From the NCBI GenBank assembly GCA_019637395.1, contig JAHBVR010000012.1, positions 257,842-321,841 on the forward strand: a stretch of DNA of 64,000 nucleotides, given 5' to 3'. The stretch comes from Vulcanimicrobiota bacterium. Lineage in GTDB: Bacteria; Vulcanimicrobiota; Xenobia; Xenobiales; JADMJV01. The position numbers and the translations under genes were made by a program. Every line of letters begins with the position of its first letter. Position 1 is the first letter of the stretch. The notes below the pieces were generated by a model, which had not been told where the DNA came from, made no database searches, and worked only from the letters and a program-made list of their open reading frames with translations. Below, one piece after another: positions 1-7,885 of this stretch.

Positions 1-1
1 C

Positions 2-1060
2 TTTCAGGTGCGCACGCCCGAGCTCGAGACCGGGGTGGCCCTGGCTTACAATGCTTTTCGCAACCTGGCCCAGCAGTTCGAGAAGCTCGGCCGGGCGCTG
101 CAGGCCCAGCGTCCCTACGATGTGGCCCGCCAGTTGGAAGTCTGCAACGCGACCGTCAATCAGCTTTTCTGGGCCTTTGCAGATCTGCGCCAGCACCTGG
201 CCGAGGAAAAATACTCCGAGGCACCTTTCATTCAAGAAGTGGTGCGCGTGGGCAAAGCCTATGTGAGCGGCAGGCTGGCCGGCGAGCTGTTCCTGGAGCG
301 CTTCCATGCCTTCTGCGAACTCCACGATCAATTCATCGAAGGCCTGCAGCCGCTGCTGGCCGAGGTTGAGGGCGATCCCCGCCACCAGCAGTTGCTGGAT
401 GCCCTGGAAGAGCAAAATGTGGTGCTGGACGAAATCGCCGGCTTCCTGCCATCCGGCGACAAGGCCCAGGTCGACGCGGCGCTGGGGCGCCTGTGCCACA
501 GCAGCGCGGTGCTGCTCGAACTCCAGCAAGAATTTCTCAAAGAGCCCGACCAGACCACCGGTTTGCTTTGCTTTCGCTGCGGCCACGCCAACCAGCCGGG
601 CGAAAAGAAATGCGCCAACTGTCAGGCCCGTCTCATGGATGTACAGACGCCTGGAACGGACAGCAGCTACAACGATGCCTCCCTGCCCGCCAATCTGCGC
701 AAGCTCACGGCCGCGGCCGAGGGTTTCCGCGACGGCGCCCTGGACCGGGAAGCTTTCCTGGAAGTCCTGAACTGGTACGACGATCTCACCGAGCAGGCTC
801 TCCAGCAAATGTCCCAACTGGCTCCCCCACCCGAAGAAGCCAACGGCATGCCCGAAGAACAATTGGAGGCTTACGACGAAGCGGTCGAAGCCATGCAGCA
901 AGGCCTCGACGCCCTCAAGTCAGGCGTGGCGCGTCTGCGCCTCTACTCTGACAAGCAAGACCCGGTCGATCTGGAGGTGGGCCTGGAGAGCTGCCTGGGA
1001 GGTCATCAATACATGCTGCGCTTCGCCGCCGTTAACGAGTCTTTGAAAGCAAAGACCTGA
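2..1060 (+). CDS. Zinc-ribbon protein of unknown function (5' partial)
   Basis: The frame is open to the left edge, with codons TTT CAG before the first GTG at 8 and no ribosome binding site there, so the gene probably begins outside the window. The product is mostly helical, acidic and Gln/Leu-rich. A four-cysteine zinc ribbon, CFRCG followed nine residues later by CANC, sits near residues 189-206 counted from the GTG. No signal peptide is visible in the part seen. The helical regions on both sides of the ribbon suggest a scaffold or binding role, but I do not recognise the family. Its end overlaps the convergent gene that finishes at 1032 by 29 bases. Confidence 0.8.
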   Translation, partial: FQVRTPELETGVALAYNAFRNLAQQFEKLGRALQAQRPYDVARQLEVCNATVNQLFWAFADLRQHLAEEKYSEAPFIQEVVRVGKAYVSGRLAGELFLERFHAFCELHDQFIEGLQPLLAEVEGDPRHQQLLDALEEQNVVLDEIAGFLPSGDKAQVDAALGRLCHSSAVLLELQQEFLKEPDQTTGLLCFRCGHANQPGEKKCANCQARLMDVQTPGTDSSYNDASLPANLRKLTAAAEGFRDGALDREAFLEVLNWYDDLTEQALQQMSQLAPPPEEANGMPEEQLEAYDEAVEAMQQGLDALKSGVARLRLYSDKQDPVDLEVGLESCLGGHQYMLRFAAVNESLKAKT

Positions 1061-1877
1061 GCGCGGCCAAACTGGCGTCATCACTGGCCAGTGCCTTTTT
1101 ACGGTAGGCTTCTTCATCATCCTGGAGGTTAGCCACTGTATCCGCATCCGGTGCGGTAATCGCCAACTGAGCCGACCGGCACAGTTTACTCAAGCTGGTG
1201 AAGCGCTCCAGGTACAATTGGTGGGCGGCCAGACAAGACGGCGGCGGCTGAATGAGAGAAGCCTGGTCGTACAAGGAAATAGCCCTCCTGGTCAGCATTG
1301 CCGACTTGTTTTGCTGTTGAAAAGCCTCAGCCACTTCCTGGGCAAGGGCGAGTTCCGACTGCATAACGATCAGGATAGAGTTACGCCAGTGATAGTATGA
1401 GCCAAGCTGCTGGTTATCCCGCAGCTTTTCCACAACCTTGAGTTGCCGGCGCCGTGTTTCCAGTAGATCCGCCTGGATGCCCACGGCGTTCTGCCAGCGC
1501 TGCTGAAGCTGAGCTTGGGTCTGAGCCGCGGAAGAGCCCTTCTGCATGTCGCTCCAAAAATATTGGAGTTCTTGCTTTTGCATCCGTGCCCAATGGCGTA
1601 CGCTGGTTTGGCTGGCCGGAACGGCCAGCACCGCGGCTTTCTTCTGAAAGGCCTCCAGCTTCTGGAGACGGGACCCGACTTCAGCCCTGGCGACATGGGA
1701 AGAAACGCGCCCGTTGAGCCAATTCTGATAGGTTTCACCGGCTTCCACACACAGCTTTTGAGCCTTGGAAATCTGCTCTTCCAACTGCAAATCCAGCAGT
1801 CGAGGGTCCGGAGCTGACCAGAGGGGCGCACTGACCAGAGTTCCTAGAACCCCCGCCAGCAACTGGCGCCGGTTCAC
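1032..1877 (-). CDS. Secreted helical protein of unknown function, possible Tat signal
   Basis: I chose the GTG at 1877 because it overlaps the stop of the CvpA gene (GTGA, 4 bases), which points to translational coupling. It gives a 281-residue product with an N-terminal export signal of the form NRRQLLAG followed by a hydrophobic stretch and APLWSA. The paired arginines make Tat export possible. The mature part is rich in Gln, Leu and Ala and looks like a long coiled coil or helical bundle. It is the last gene of the lnt-cvpA operon on the minus strand. A longer in-frame reading upstream to 2042 is Arg-rich, lies inside the CvpA gene and is unlikely to be translated. The family is not recognised. 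Confidence 0.7.
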   Translation of the reverse strand: MNRRQLLAGVLGTLVSAPLWSAPDPRLLDLQLEEQISKAQKLCVEAGETYQNWLNGRVSSHVARAEVGSRLQKLEAFQKKAAVLAVPASQTSVRHWARMQKQELQYFWSDMQKGSSAAQTQAQLQQRWQNAVGIQADLLETRRRQLKVVEKLRDNQQLGSYYHWRNSILIVMQSELALAQEVAEAFQQQNKSAMLTRRAISLYDQASLIQPPPSCLAAHQLYLERFTSLSKLCRSAQLAITAPDADTVANLQDDEEAYRKKALASDDASLAALRSLLSKTR

Positions 1878-2404
1878 TTGACGGCGTCGCGGTATTTCTT
1901 GGCGATGTCGTCGGGAGCGATGATCGAGACGAGCACGCCGATGGGGCCGCTCAGACCGCGAAAAATCCCGGAGGAGGGAGCGCGCCGGACACTCTGCTTC
2001 TCCGCGCCGGTCAGTCCGTCCGCGTAAGGCAGATAAGCGCACAGCAAACTACAGATGACCAGGCATTTTGCGAAGGCCACGGCGGTCCCGCCATAATTGC
2101 GCACCTCCGGTGGAATGCGATCACCTTCGCGGGTGGCGCGGTCGATATGGAGACCGAGCGAAAGAACCATGATGCCGGCGAAGAGCAGCAAAAACCAAAA
2201 ACAGATGCTTTGTGCGGTCGGCTCGGGCCAACCGGGGATCATTCGATGGACGAACGCGCCAAAAGGGCGAAAGCCCCGAAGAGCGATGAGGCCCGCGATG
2301 AGGCCGATGGCCCAGTCGGTCATTTCCAGAACCAGGCCTCGCTTGTAGCCGGCATAGGTGCCGAAACCGAGGACCATCAGGCAGATAACGTCAATCCAAT
2401 GCAC
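1874..2404 (-). CDS. CvpA family inner-membrane protein
   Basis: This 176-residue protein has the CvpA-family pattern. It starts MHWIDVICL, then has a tyrosine/glycine turn (GYKRGLVLEM) and further hydrophobic segments around residues 30-45, 65-85 and 110-125. CvpA-type proteins are membrane proteins linked to colicin V production and envelope or biofilm phenotypes; the exact role here is unknown. Translation starts at GTG, three bases after the lnt stop, and its own stop overlaps the next start, so the three genes form a tight operon. Confidence 0.8.
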   Translation of the reverse strand: MHWIDVICLMVLGFGTYAGYKRGLVLEMTDWAIGLIAGLIALRGFRPFGAFVHRMIPGWPEPTAQSICFWFLLLFAGIMVLSLGLHIDRATREGDRIPPEVRNYGGTAVAFAKCLVICSLLCAYLPYADGLTGAEKQSVRRAPSSGIFRGLSGPIGVLVSIIAPDDIAKKYRDAVK

Positions 2405-2407
2405 GGG

Positions 2408-3925
2408 CTAGTGCTTCCCTGCCGAAGCTTCTGTCCCTTTCGGCAGTAAAGGGCACAGAAGAAAAACCGCCAGAGCCAGCCAGGCCAGGACATCTCCCAG
2501 GCGCGCGTAGACGGTCAGTTGGCGGCGCGCGGTCACTTCATGCACGGCCAGCACCGCCTGATTGATGGGCGTTTCTTCCAAAACCCGACCGCGCTCGTCA
2601 ATCATACCGGAGACCCCCGTGTTACCACACTGAATCACCGGCCTCCCCTGCTCGACGGCGCGGAAAATGGCCATCTCGAAGTGATGCATGATGGCCGGAT
2701 TGGTGCCAAACCAACCATCGTTGGTGGCCACCACCAGCACGTCACTGCCGTCGCGCACCCTCTGGGCCGCCAGATAGGGTACCATGGACTCGAAACAGAT
2801 CAGCATTCCCGGCCGAATCTTCAGGTCCGGACAGGAAAAGACTCCGCCCGCATGCTCCCCGGGAATATAGCGCATGACCCGGTCAAAAATCTTGTAAGGA
2901 CGGAGCCAGCTCTCCAGCGGCAGGTACTCCCCACCCGGAACCAGGCGCTGCTTATCGTAGCGGCCTTCGAAACCACCCTGGGGCGTGACCAGACTGGCGC
3001 AATTGACCGTATGCTTGAATTCATCGTCCAGTTTTTCGATGGAGCCCACGATGATATAGCTCTTGCTCTGCAGCCCCAACATCCCGATTTCGAACGTGAG
3101 CTGGGGCAGCTTCAAGAAGCCGCGGTAAGGAATGGCCGTTTCCGGCCAGACGATCAGTTGGGCTCCCTGGGCGCCGGCCGACAACGTCAGTTTTTCCAGG
3201 TTCTGCAGGGCGGTCTGGGCAAAATTCGGGTCCCAGCGCACCTCGCGACCCATGGAGTTCTGGGCTACGCCGGCTTTGAAGGTGGTCCCGGGCCCCCAAT
3301 TCTGGTGCAGGCGCCAGGCGCCGAATCCCAGGGCCGCCAACCAGAGCAGGCCGCTGGCCAGCCACCAACGCGGCCGCTGGTGGCGGTATTCCGGCAGTAA
3401 GCCCACCAGCAGGCTGGCGTTGGCCAGCAGCAGCAGCAGACTCAGCGTCCATGGTCCCAGCAGCGAACAACACTGCAAAACCAACGGATAACGCGCCCAG
3501 GCGTGGGATAACATACCCCAGGTCACCCCAAAGGGGCCAAAGGTCTGTAGAAATTCCAGGGCTACGAAACCCGTTACAAAGGCCAGCGGAAACAGTTCCG
3601 GGCGTTGGCGGCTGAGGCCGCCGCAGAGCATTCCAAAGAAGCCCGGCAAGACGGTTTTATAGCCGGCCAGAAACAGATAGGCCGGCGCTCCAAAAAAGTT
3701 CGCCCAGAACATGATATAGCTCTGGTAAATAAAGCCGAAGAGCAGGCCGAAGAGCAGGCCGCGCAGCCAGCCCTGACCGCGCAGGGCCAACATCAAGGGA
3801 ACCAGACAAACCAGAGTGAGGGGAAATAGTCGGGTGAACGGGAAGGCCAGCATCAAAAGGAGGGCCGCACCTGAGCTGAAAAGCAGCCCCCACCGAAAGG
3901 GCAAAGGTTTACTCAAGCGTGTCAC
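2408..3925 (-). CDS. lnt: Apolipoprotein N-acyltransferase
   Basis: Lnt transfers the third acyl chain to the N-terminal cysteine of lipoproteins in the inner membrane. The 505-residue length fits the family. The N-terminal half has several membrane segments (residues about 10-200). The C-terminal half is a nitrilase-fold domain with the catalytic Glu in VWPETAIPY (about 258), Lys in YDKQRLVPGGE (about 323) and Cys in LICFESMVPY (about 376). These positions closely match the E. coli enzyme. The GTG start at 3925 overlaps the start of the divergent gene at 3919, so each promoter must lie inside the other's coding region. It leads the operon with the CvpA gene and the exported protein. Confidence 0.95.
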   Translation of the reverse strand: MTRLSKPLPFRWGLLFSSGAALLLMLAFPFTRLFPLTLVCLVPLMLALRGQGWLRGLLFGLLFGFIYQSYIMFWANFFGAPAYLFLAGYKTVLPGFFGMLCGGLSRQRPELFPLAFVTGFVALEFLQTFGPFGVTWGMLSHAWARYPLVLQCCSLLGPWTLSLLLLLANASLLVGLLPEYRHQRPRWWLASGLLWLAALGFGAWRLHQNWGPGTTFKAGVAQNSMGREVRWDPNFAQTALQNLEKLTLSAGAQGAQLIVWPETAIPYRGFLKLPQLTFEIGMLGLQSKSYIIVGSIEKLDDEFKHTVNCASLVTPQGGFEGRYDKQRLVPGGEYLPLESWLRPYKIFDRVMRYIPGEHAGGVFSCPDLKIRPGMLICFESMVPYLAAQRVRDGSDVLVVATNDGWFGTNPAIMHHFEMAIFRAVEQGRPVIQCGNTGVSGMIDERGRVLEETPINQAVLAVHEVTARRQLTVYARLGDVLAWLALAVFLLCPLLPKGTEASAGKH

Positions 3926-4608
3926 CTCGAAAAATTCTCAAACAAGTCGGTCTCGCAATATTCCTGGCGCAAGCAGCGCGGGCTCAGCCTTTCCCGTTCC
4001 CGGGTTCGCCGTTTGCCAACCGTTTGCTGGCCGTCACCTTGACGGTCAACCCCAACGGCGTGATCGATACCAGCGGCCGAGGATACTACGTCATCCTCTT
4101 CAATTCGTTGAACCAGCCCATTGAATGCACCGACCTGGATACCTTCTCCGACTTTGTGCGTTTCGACGGCCTGAGCTGGGCCTGGTACCACCGTCAGGCC
4201 CGTGCTCCGCGGCCCGGCTTCCAGTTTTTCCAGTCGGGTAATCTGAATTCGGCCGGCCGCATTCAGCCCGATCAACGCAGCCTCGAAGTGGTCTTTGACG
4301 TGGCCGAAGCCACGAATCTGCTCAACCAGTTCATCCTGCCGCCCACTTTTACCGCCCACGCTCTCACCTGTGATAACTACCGGCAGGGGCTGATCGGCCG
4401 CCCGCTGGACACCCTGGGCCAGGGTCCCGATATGCTCAAAAACACCCTGCAGACCATCCGCGTCAACAAAGGCCAGGGCGTGGTGCCGCCCATTCCCCAG
4501 TTCTACCCCAGCGACCCGCTCGACGACGTGCGCCACCACGCCGACCTGCCCTCGGACTTCCCTTATCAAAACTTCGATCTGAGCCGCGTGGAAGTGACCC
4601 TGCGCTAA
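3919..4608 (+). CDS. Secreted protein of unknown function
   Basis: A 229-residue protein read from a GTG. It begins with a basic stretch (MSPRKILKQ) and a hydrophobic core ending ARAQPF, a typical Sec signal peptide with cleavage near residue 23. The mature part is rich in Asn, Pro, Phe and Asp, with motifs such as LTVNPNGVIDTSGRGYYVI and FYPSDPLDDVRHH, and looks like a beta-rich extracytoplasmic protein. No family is recognised. It diverges from lnt with overlapping starts and converges on lptD. The 41 bases between its stop and the lptD stop contain only a weak AT-rich imperfect inverted repeat. Confidence 0.75.
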   Translation: MSPRKILKQVGLAIFLAQAARAQPFPFPGSPFANRLLAVTLTVNPNGVIDTSGRGYYVILFNSLNQPIECTDLDTFSDFVRFDGLSWAWYHRQARAPRPGFQFFQSGNLNSAGRIQPDQRSLEVVFDVAEATNLLNQFILPPTFTAHALTCDNYRQGLIGRPLDTLGQGPDMLKNTLQTIRVNKGQGVVPPIPQFYPSDPLDDVRHHADLPSDFPYQNFDLSRVEVTLR

Positions 4609-4649
4609 GGACCCATAAACAAATAAAGCTTACATTTACGGGCCCTAGT

Positions 4650-6743
4650 TTAGCGCACGAAGGGGTTACTGAGGTTGTTGGGCAGCACCGGCAGCCCGGC
4701 TTCGGGGCCGATGTGCAGCGGAGCCGAGGGGAAGCCGCGCAGATTTAACTGGAAGAAGACTTCCTGCTGCAGGCCGCGGTAAGCCACCGAGGCCACCCAG
4801 TCGTGGCTCTCGAAATTCAGCATGACGTCCTGGTAGGTCAGTTTCCGCTGCTGGAAGTCATAGACGCTCCAGTGCGAAACGCTCAGGCTGTCTCCCAGTC
4901 GCACCGAGAGTAAGTTGTCCATACTGCGAAAATGACGGTCGACCGGGTCGAAGTTGGCTCCCGAAGAAAGGCCGAATTCCGGACCGGGATTGATGTCCAT
5001 GCGGGCGATCAGGTCGTTGGCCCGGTGCTGTAAAAAGTCGTAACCCGCGTAGGCTCCCAGGCGCAACGAGCCGCTGTTGTAATACTCGAGACCGCCGGTC
5101 AGGACGTTAAAAGAGCGGTGGATGTCGTGAAAAAATGGGGTTCCGCCGGCCTGTCCCTGGAGATTATAGTCGACCCGAGCGGTGACATCCTCACCCACCG
5201 GCTGGAACCAACTGGCGCGGGCCAACCAGACGCGCTGTTTTTGGCCGGTATCGTAGAAAAACTGGCGCAAACCGCCACCGACCACAAAGCGGCTATCCCC
5301 CACCGAATACATCTGATCCGGCAGAGTGACACGCAGATCCCAGCGGGCCGCCTGCACGTCACTGGGAGATTCGAAGATGCGCGCGTAGCTGGCCGAAGCC
5401 AGCAAGGGCAGCTCACCGAGACGGATGGGAGTGCTCACGAAGCGCAATTCCGGAGTGCGATTCAGATAGTAAGTGCGCAGTCCGGTCGAAGACTCCAGAG
5501 CCGCCTCAAAATAGCCGAAATCGGCGCGGTGTTGCAGATTGCCCAGGTAGTGGAAGCGACGGGCACGCTGATCCAGGGTCGAGGCAAAGTTGTAGTCGGC
5601 CGTCAGCAACAAGCGAGTGCGATCGTCGAAGTCCTTCTGGGCGGTGCCCACGTAGGTGGTATTGGTATTGTCCCCGCTGCGCGAGTAGCCCGCCTGCAGC
5701 ATCAAAAGCAGGTCACCGGTCTGCCGGGTGATCCCCACGTTGGTGGCCACCGTCAGCGGAGAGGTGAAGTTGGGGAGCTCGAACTTGTTCTGCGAGTAAC
5801 TGAAATTGGCGGTGGTGCTGGGGTCGAGTTTGAAAGCGGAGTTGGTGTGGAAGTCCAGCCGACCCGACTGGCCGTTGACGCCGCCCTGCTGGTAGTAGTA
5901 GATGTCGCCGACGGCCCGATCATCCCAGTTGAAACGGTGCTCGATACCGCCGGAAAGGCCGGTTCGGGTATAGTAATCAAGGTGGATCTTACCGGCATTC
6001 TTACGACCGAAGTTGTAAGGCAGGGTGCTGCGGATGAAGGCGCCGAAGATCGTCGAATAACCTACGGTGGGCAGGTACTCCTGCAGCAAAGGTTTGGTGG
6101 GGTCGAGTGAAAACGTTAGATTGGGCAGGGTGGCGGGCCGGAAGCCACCCAGGTCCACCGCGGTATTATAGGCCTCCAGGCGATCGCGGGGATAGATATC
6201 GATGCGCTCGGCCAGGATCCGGTAATCCCATTGCCCGGGCAACTGATCGCAGGTGGTCACGGTGGCTTCGTTCAGTTGGATAAAATCGGGCTTCCAGCTC
6301 ATCGATTTGGCCCAGAAAAAGAGCGGCTGCTCCAGGTAATTGTCGTTACTGCCCAGGTCGTTGCCGCGCCCGGTGACGTTGCGCAGGATGGCTTCGTTGC
6401 TCAGCAGCGAGAAGTCGATTTCATCGGCGGCCGCGTAGCTCTCGCCGAAAGTGAAAAGGCACTCCTTGCGAGCCTTTACCTCGCCGCTGGCGCGGTTGTA
6501 CTGCAGCCAGTGACAGTCGAGCTGCAGGCCCTCGTATTCGACCCGCACCTTACCCACGCAGGTGATGACTTCGCCCTCGCGCGAGATTTGCTCGGCGCGT
6601 AAAAGCAAAAGCTTGTCGCCCGGAGCCTCGGCCGACATCTCTTGCAGGGGGATTTCTTGAGCCCGAACTACCGGGGCGCCCCAGAACCACCCTCCGGCCA
6701 AACAAAAGCCGACGCAAAGACGGCGGGCCCATGAGAAATTCAC
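4650..6743 (-). CDS. lptD: LPS-assembly outer-membrane protein LptD
   Basis: LptD is the outer-membrane barrel that inserts lipopolysaccharide into the outer leaflet. The 697-residue product has a signal peptide ending VVRAQ (about residue 29). An OstA/LptA-like beta-jellyroll follows with repeats such as EGEVITCVGKVRVEYEG and GEVKARKECLFTFG. A long barrel region of alternating aromatic strands then runs to a C-terminal FVR. It lies back to back with nadD, 95 bases apart. The size is at the short end for LptD, as in many non-proteobacterial diderms. No LptE gene is seen nearby. Confidence 0.88.
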   Translation of the reverse strand: MNFSWARRLCVGFCLAGGWFWGAPVVRAQEIPLQEMSAEAPGDKLLLLRAEQISREGEVITCVGKVRVEYEGLQLDCHWLQYNRASGEVKARKECLFTFGESYAAADEIDFSLLSNEAILRNVTGRGNDLGSNDNYLEQPLFFWAKSMSWKPDFIQLNEATVTTCDQLPGQWDYRILAERIDIYPRDRLEAYNTAVDLGGFRPATLPNLTFSLDPTKPLLQEYLPTVGYSTIFGAFIRSTLPYNFGRKNAGKIHLDYYTRTGLSGGIEHRFNWDDRAVGDIYYYQQGGVNGQSGRLDFHTNSAFKLDPSTTANFSYSQNKFELPNFTSPLTVATNVGITRQTGDLLLMLQAGYSRSGDNTNTTYVGTAQKDFDDRTRLLLTADYNFASTLDQRARRFHYLGNLQHRADFGYFEAALESSTGLRTYYLNRTPELRFVSTPIRLGELPLLASASYARIFESPSDVQAARWDLRVTLPDQMYSVGDSRFVVGGGLRQFFYDTGQKQRVWLARASWFQPVGEDVTARVDYNLQGQAGGTPFFHDIHRSFNVLTGGLEYYNSGSLRLGAYAGYDFLQHRANDLIARMDINPGPEFGLSSGANFDPVDRHFRSMDNLLSVRLGDSLSVSHWSVYDFQQRKLTYQDVMLNFESHDWVASVAYRGLQQEVFFQLNLRGFPSAPLHIGPEAGLPVLPNNLSNPFVR

Positions 6744-6838
6744 TAAACAGGCTTCTATTGGACGGAGCCCGTTCCTGTCAAGTATTGAAATCCGTTCAAT
6801 CCCCAGGATGGCCCGCCATCCGGCCAGAATGGACCGAC

Positions 6839-7435
6839 ATGGCGCGCGTTCTGCTTTTCGGGGGCAGCTTCAACCCGGTGCACCATGGCCACTTGCGGCT
6901 GGCCGTGGAAGCATTGGAGCAGTTTTCCTTTGACCAGGTCTGGCTGGTACCCAGCGGGACCCCGCCGCACCGCCAGGCCTACTCCCAAGAACCGGAGCAT
7001 CGGGCGCGTATGCTGGAGCTGGCCCTGGCCGACCATCCGCAACTCCAAGTATGCCGCCATGAACTGGACAGCCACGAGATCAACTACACCTATAACACCG
7101 TCTCCCAATTATCTTCCCTCTGGCCCGCCCACCGATTTTCTTTTCTCACGGGTCTGGACGTGGTTTACGACTACCAGTGGCGCAACTTTGAAGAGCTGCT
7201 GGAGCTGGTCGAGCACTTTCTGGTGGCCTCCCGTCCCGGCTATCAATTCAGCCAGTTGCTGGAAAAGTTGACGGGAACGCGACATCTGACTAAGCTCTCT
7301 GAGTTGCAGGTGCCGCTGCATCAGGTCTCTTCGAGTCTGATTCGCGAGCGACTGCGGCAAGGGCGTTCCATCCACTACTGGGTTCCCGAGCCGGTACGTG
7401 TGTATATCGAGAATCAGGGAATATACTGTTCATAA
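6839..7435 (+). CDS. nadD: Nicotinate-nucleotide adenylyltransferase
   Basis: NadD makes deamido-NAD from nicotinate mononucleotide and ATP. The 199-residue product from the ATG at 6839 has the nucleotidyltransferase motif GGSFNPVHHGHL (residues 8-19) and the C-terminal SSSLIRERL motif. Longer upstream starts would add a peptide unlike the family. The next gene is rsfS, a very common nadD-rsfS pairing, and its start follows 25 bases after the nadD stop. The 95-base divergent region to lptD should carry both promoters. Confidence 0.95.
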   Translation: MARVLLFGGSFNPVHHGHLRLAVEALEQFSFDQVWLVPSGTPPHRQAYSQEPEHRARMLELALADHPQLQVCRHELDSHEINYTYNTVSQLSSLWPAHRFSFLTGLDVVYDYQWRNFEELLELVEHFLVASRPGYQFSQLLEKLTGTRHLTKLSELQVPLHQVSSSLIRERLRQGRSIHYWVPEPVRVYIENQGIYCS

Positions 7436-7460
7436 CATCGTTAGCAAAAGGAGCCGCATT

Positions 7461-7820
7461 TTGGAGAGTCTGGAGATCGCACAAGAAGTAGCCAAGGTCA
7501 TCGAGGACAAACTCGGAAAGGATATTGTTATCAAGGACCTGAGCGCTCTCACCATCGTGTGCGACTACTTCGTCATCACCAGCGCTCCCACTCGACTCCA
7601 AACCCGCGATATTGCCCGGGCCGTCGAAGATCGGCTGGGGCAATTGGGATTGCAGAACAAGCGCATCCAGGGCCACCGCGAAGGCTCCTGGATCCTGATG
7701 GACTACGGAGTGGTGGTGGTGCACATCTTCCTGCAGTCGGAACGTGACTTCTACGACCTGGAAGGCCTCTGGCGCAACGCCCCCCGCATTGACGCCCCCG
7801 AACCCACCCCCAGGAAATAG
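7461..7820 (+). CDS. rsfS: Ribosomal silencing factor RsfS (RsfA/YbeB)
   Basis: RsfS binds ribosomal protein L14 and blocks subunit joining in poor nutrient conditions. I place the start at the TTG at 7461, because AAAAGGAG lies seven bases upstream and the resulting LESLEIAQEVAKVIEDKLG matches the usual N-terminus. Family hallmarks follow: VIKDLSALTIVCDYFVI, the QTRDIARAVED helix and GSWILMDYGVVVVHIF. The length of 119 residues is normal. It forms an operon with nadD. Confidence 0.95.
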   Translation: MESLEIAQEVAKVIEDKLGKDIVIKDLSALTIVCDYFVITSAPTRLQTRDIARAVEDRLGQLGLQNKRIQGHREGSWILMDYGVVVVHIFLQSERDFYDLEGLWRNAPRIDAPEPTPRK

Positions 7821-7885
7821 CCTTCGATAGACACCCGCCCGTTCGTGGAGTAGTGCGCCAGGTTCCTGGGAACTACAATGAAGAC

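Noticed and set aside
6784-6800. ATTGAA-N5-TTCAAT inverted repeat between lptD and nadD as an operator
   Set aside because: Only six-base arms, likely by chance in an AT-richer intergenic stretch; no linked regulator.
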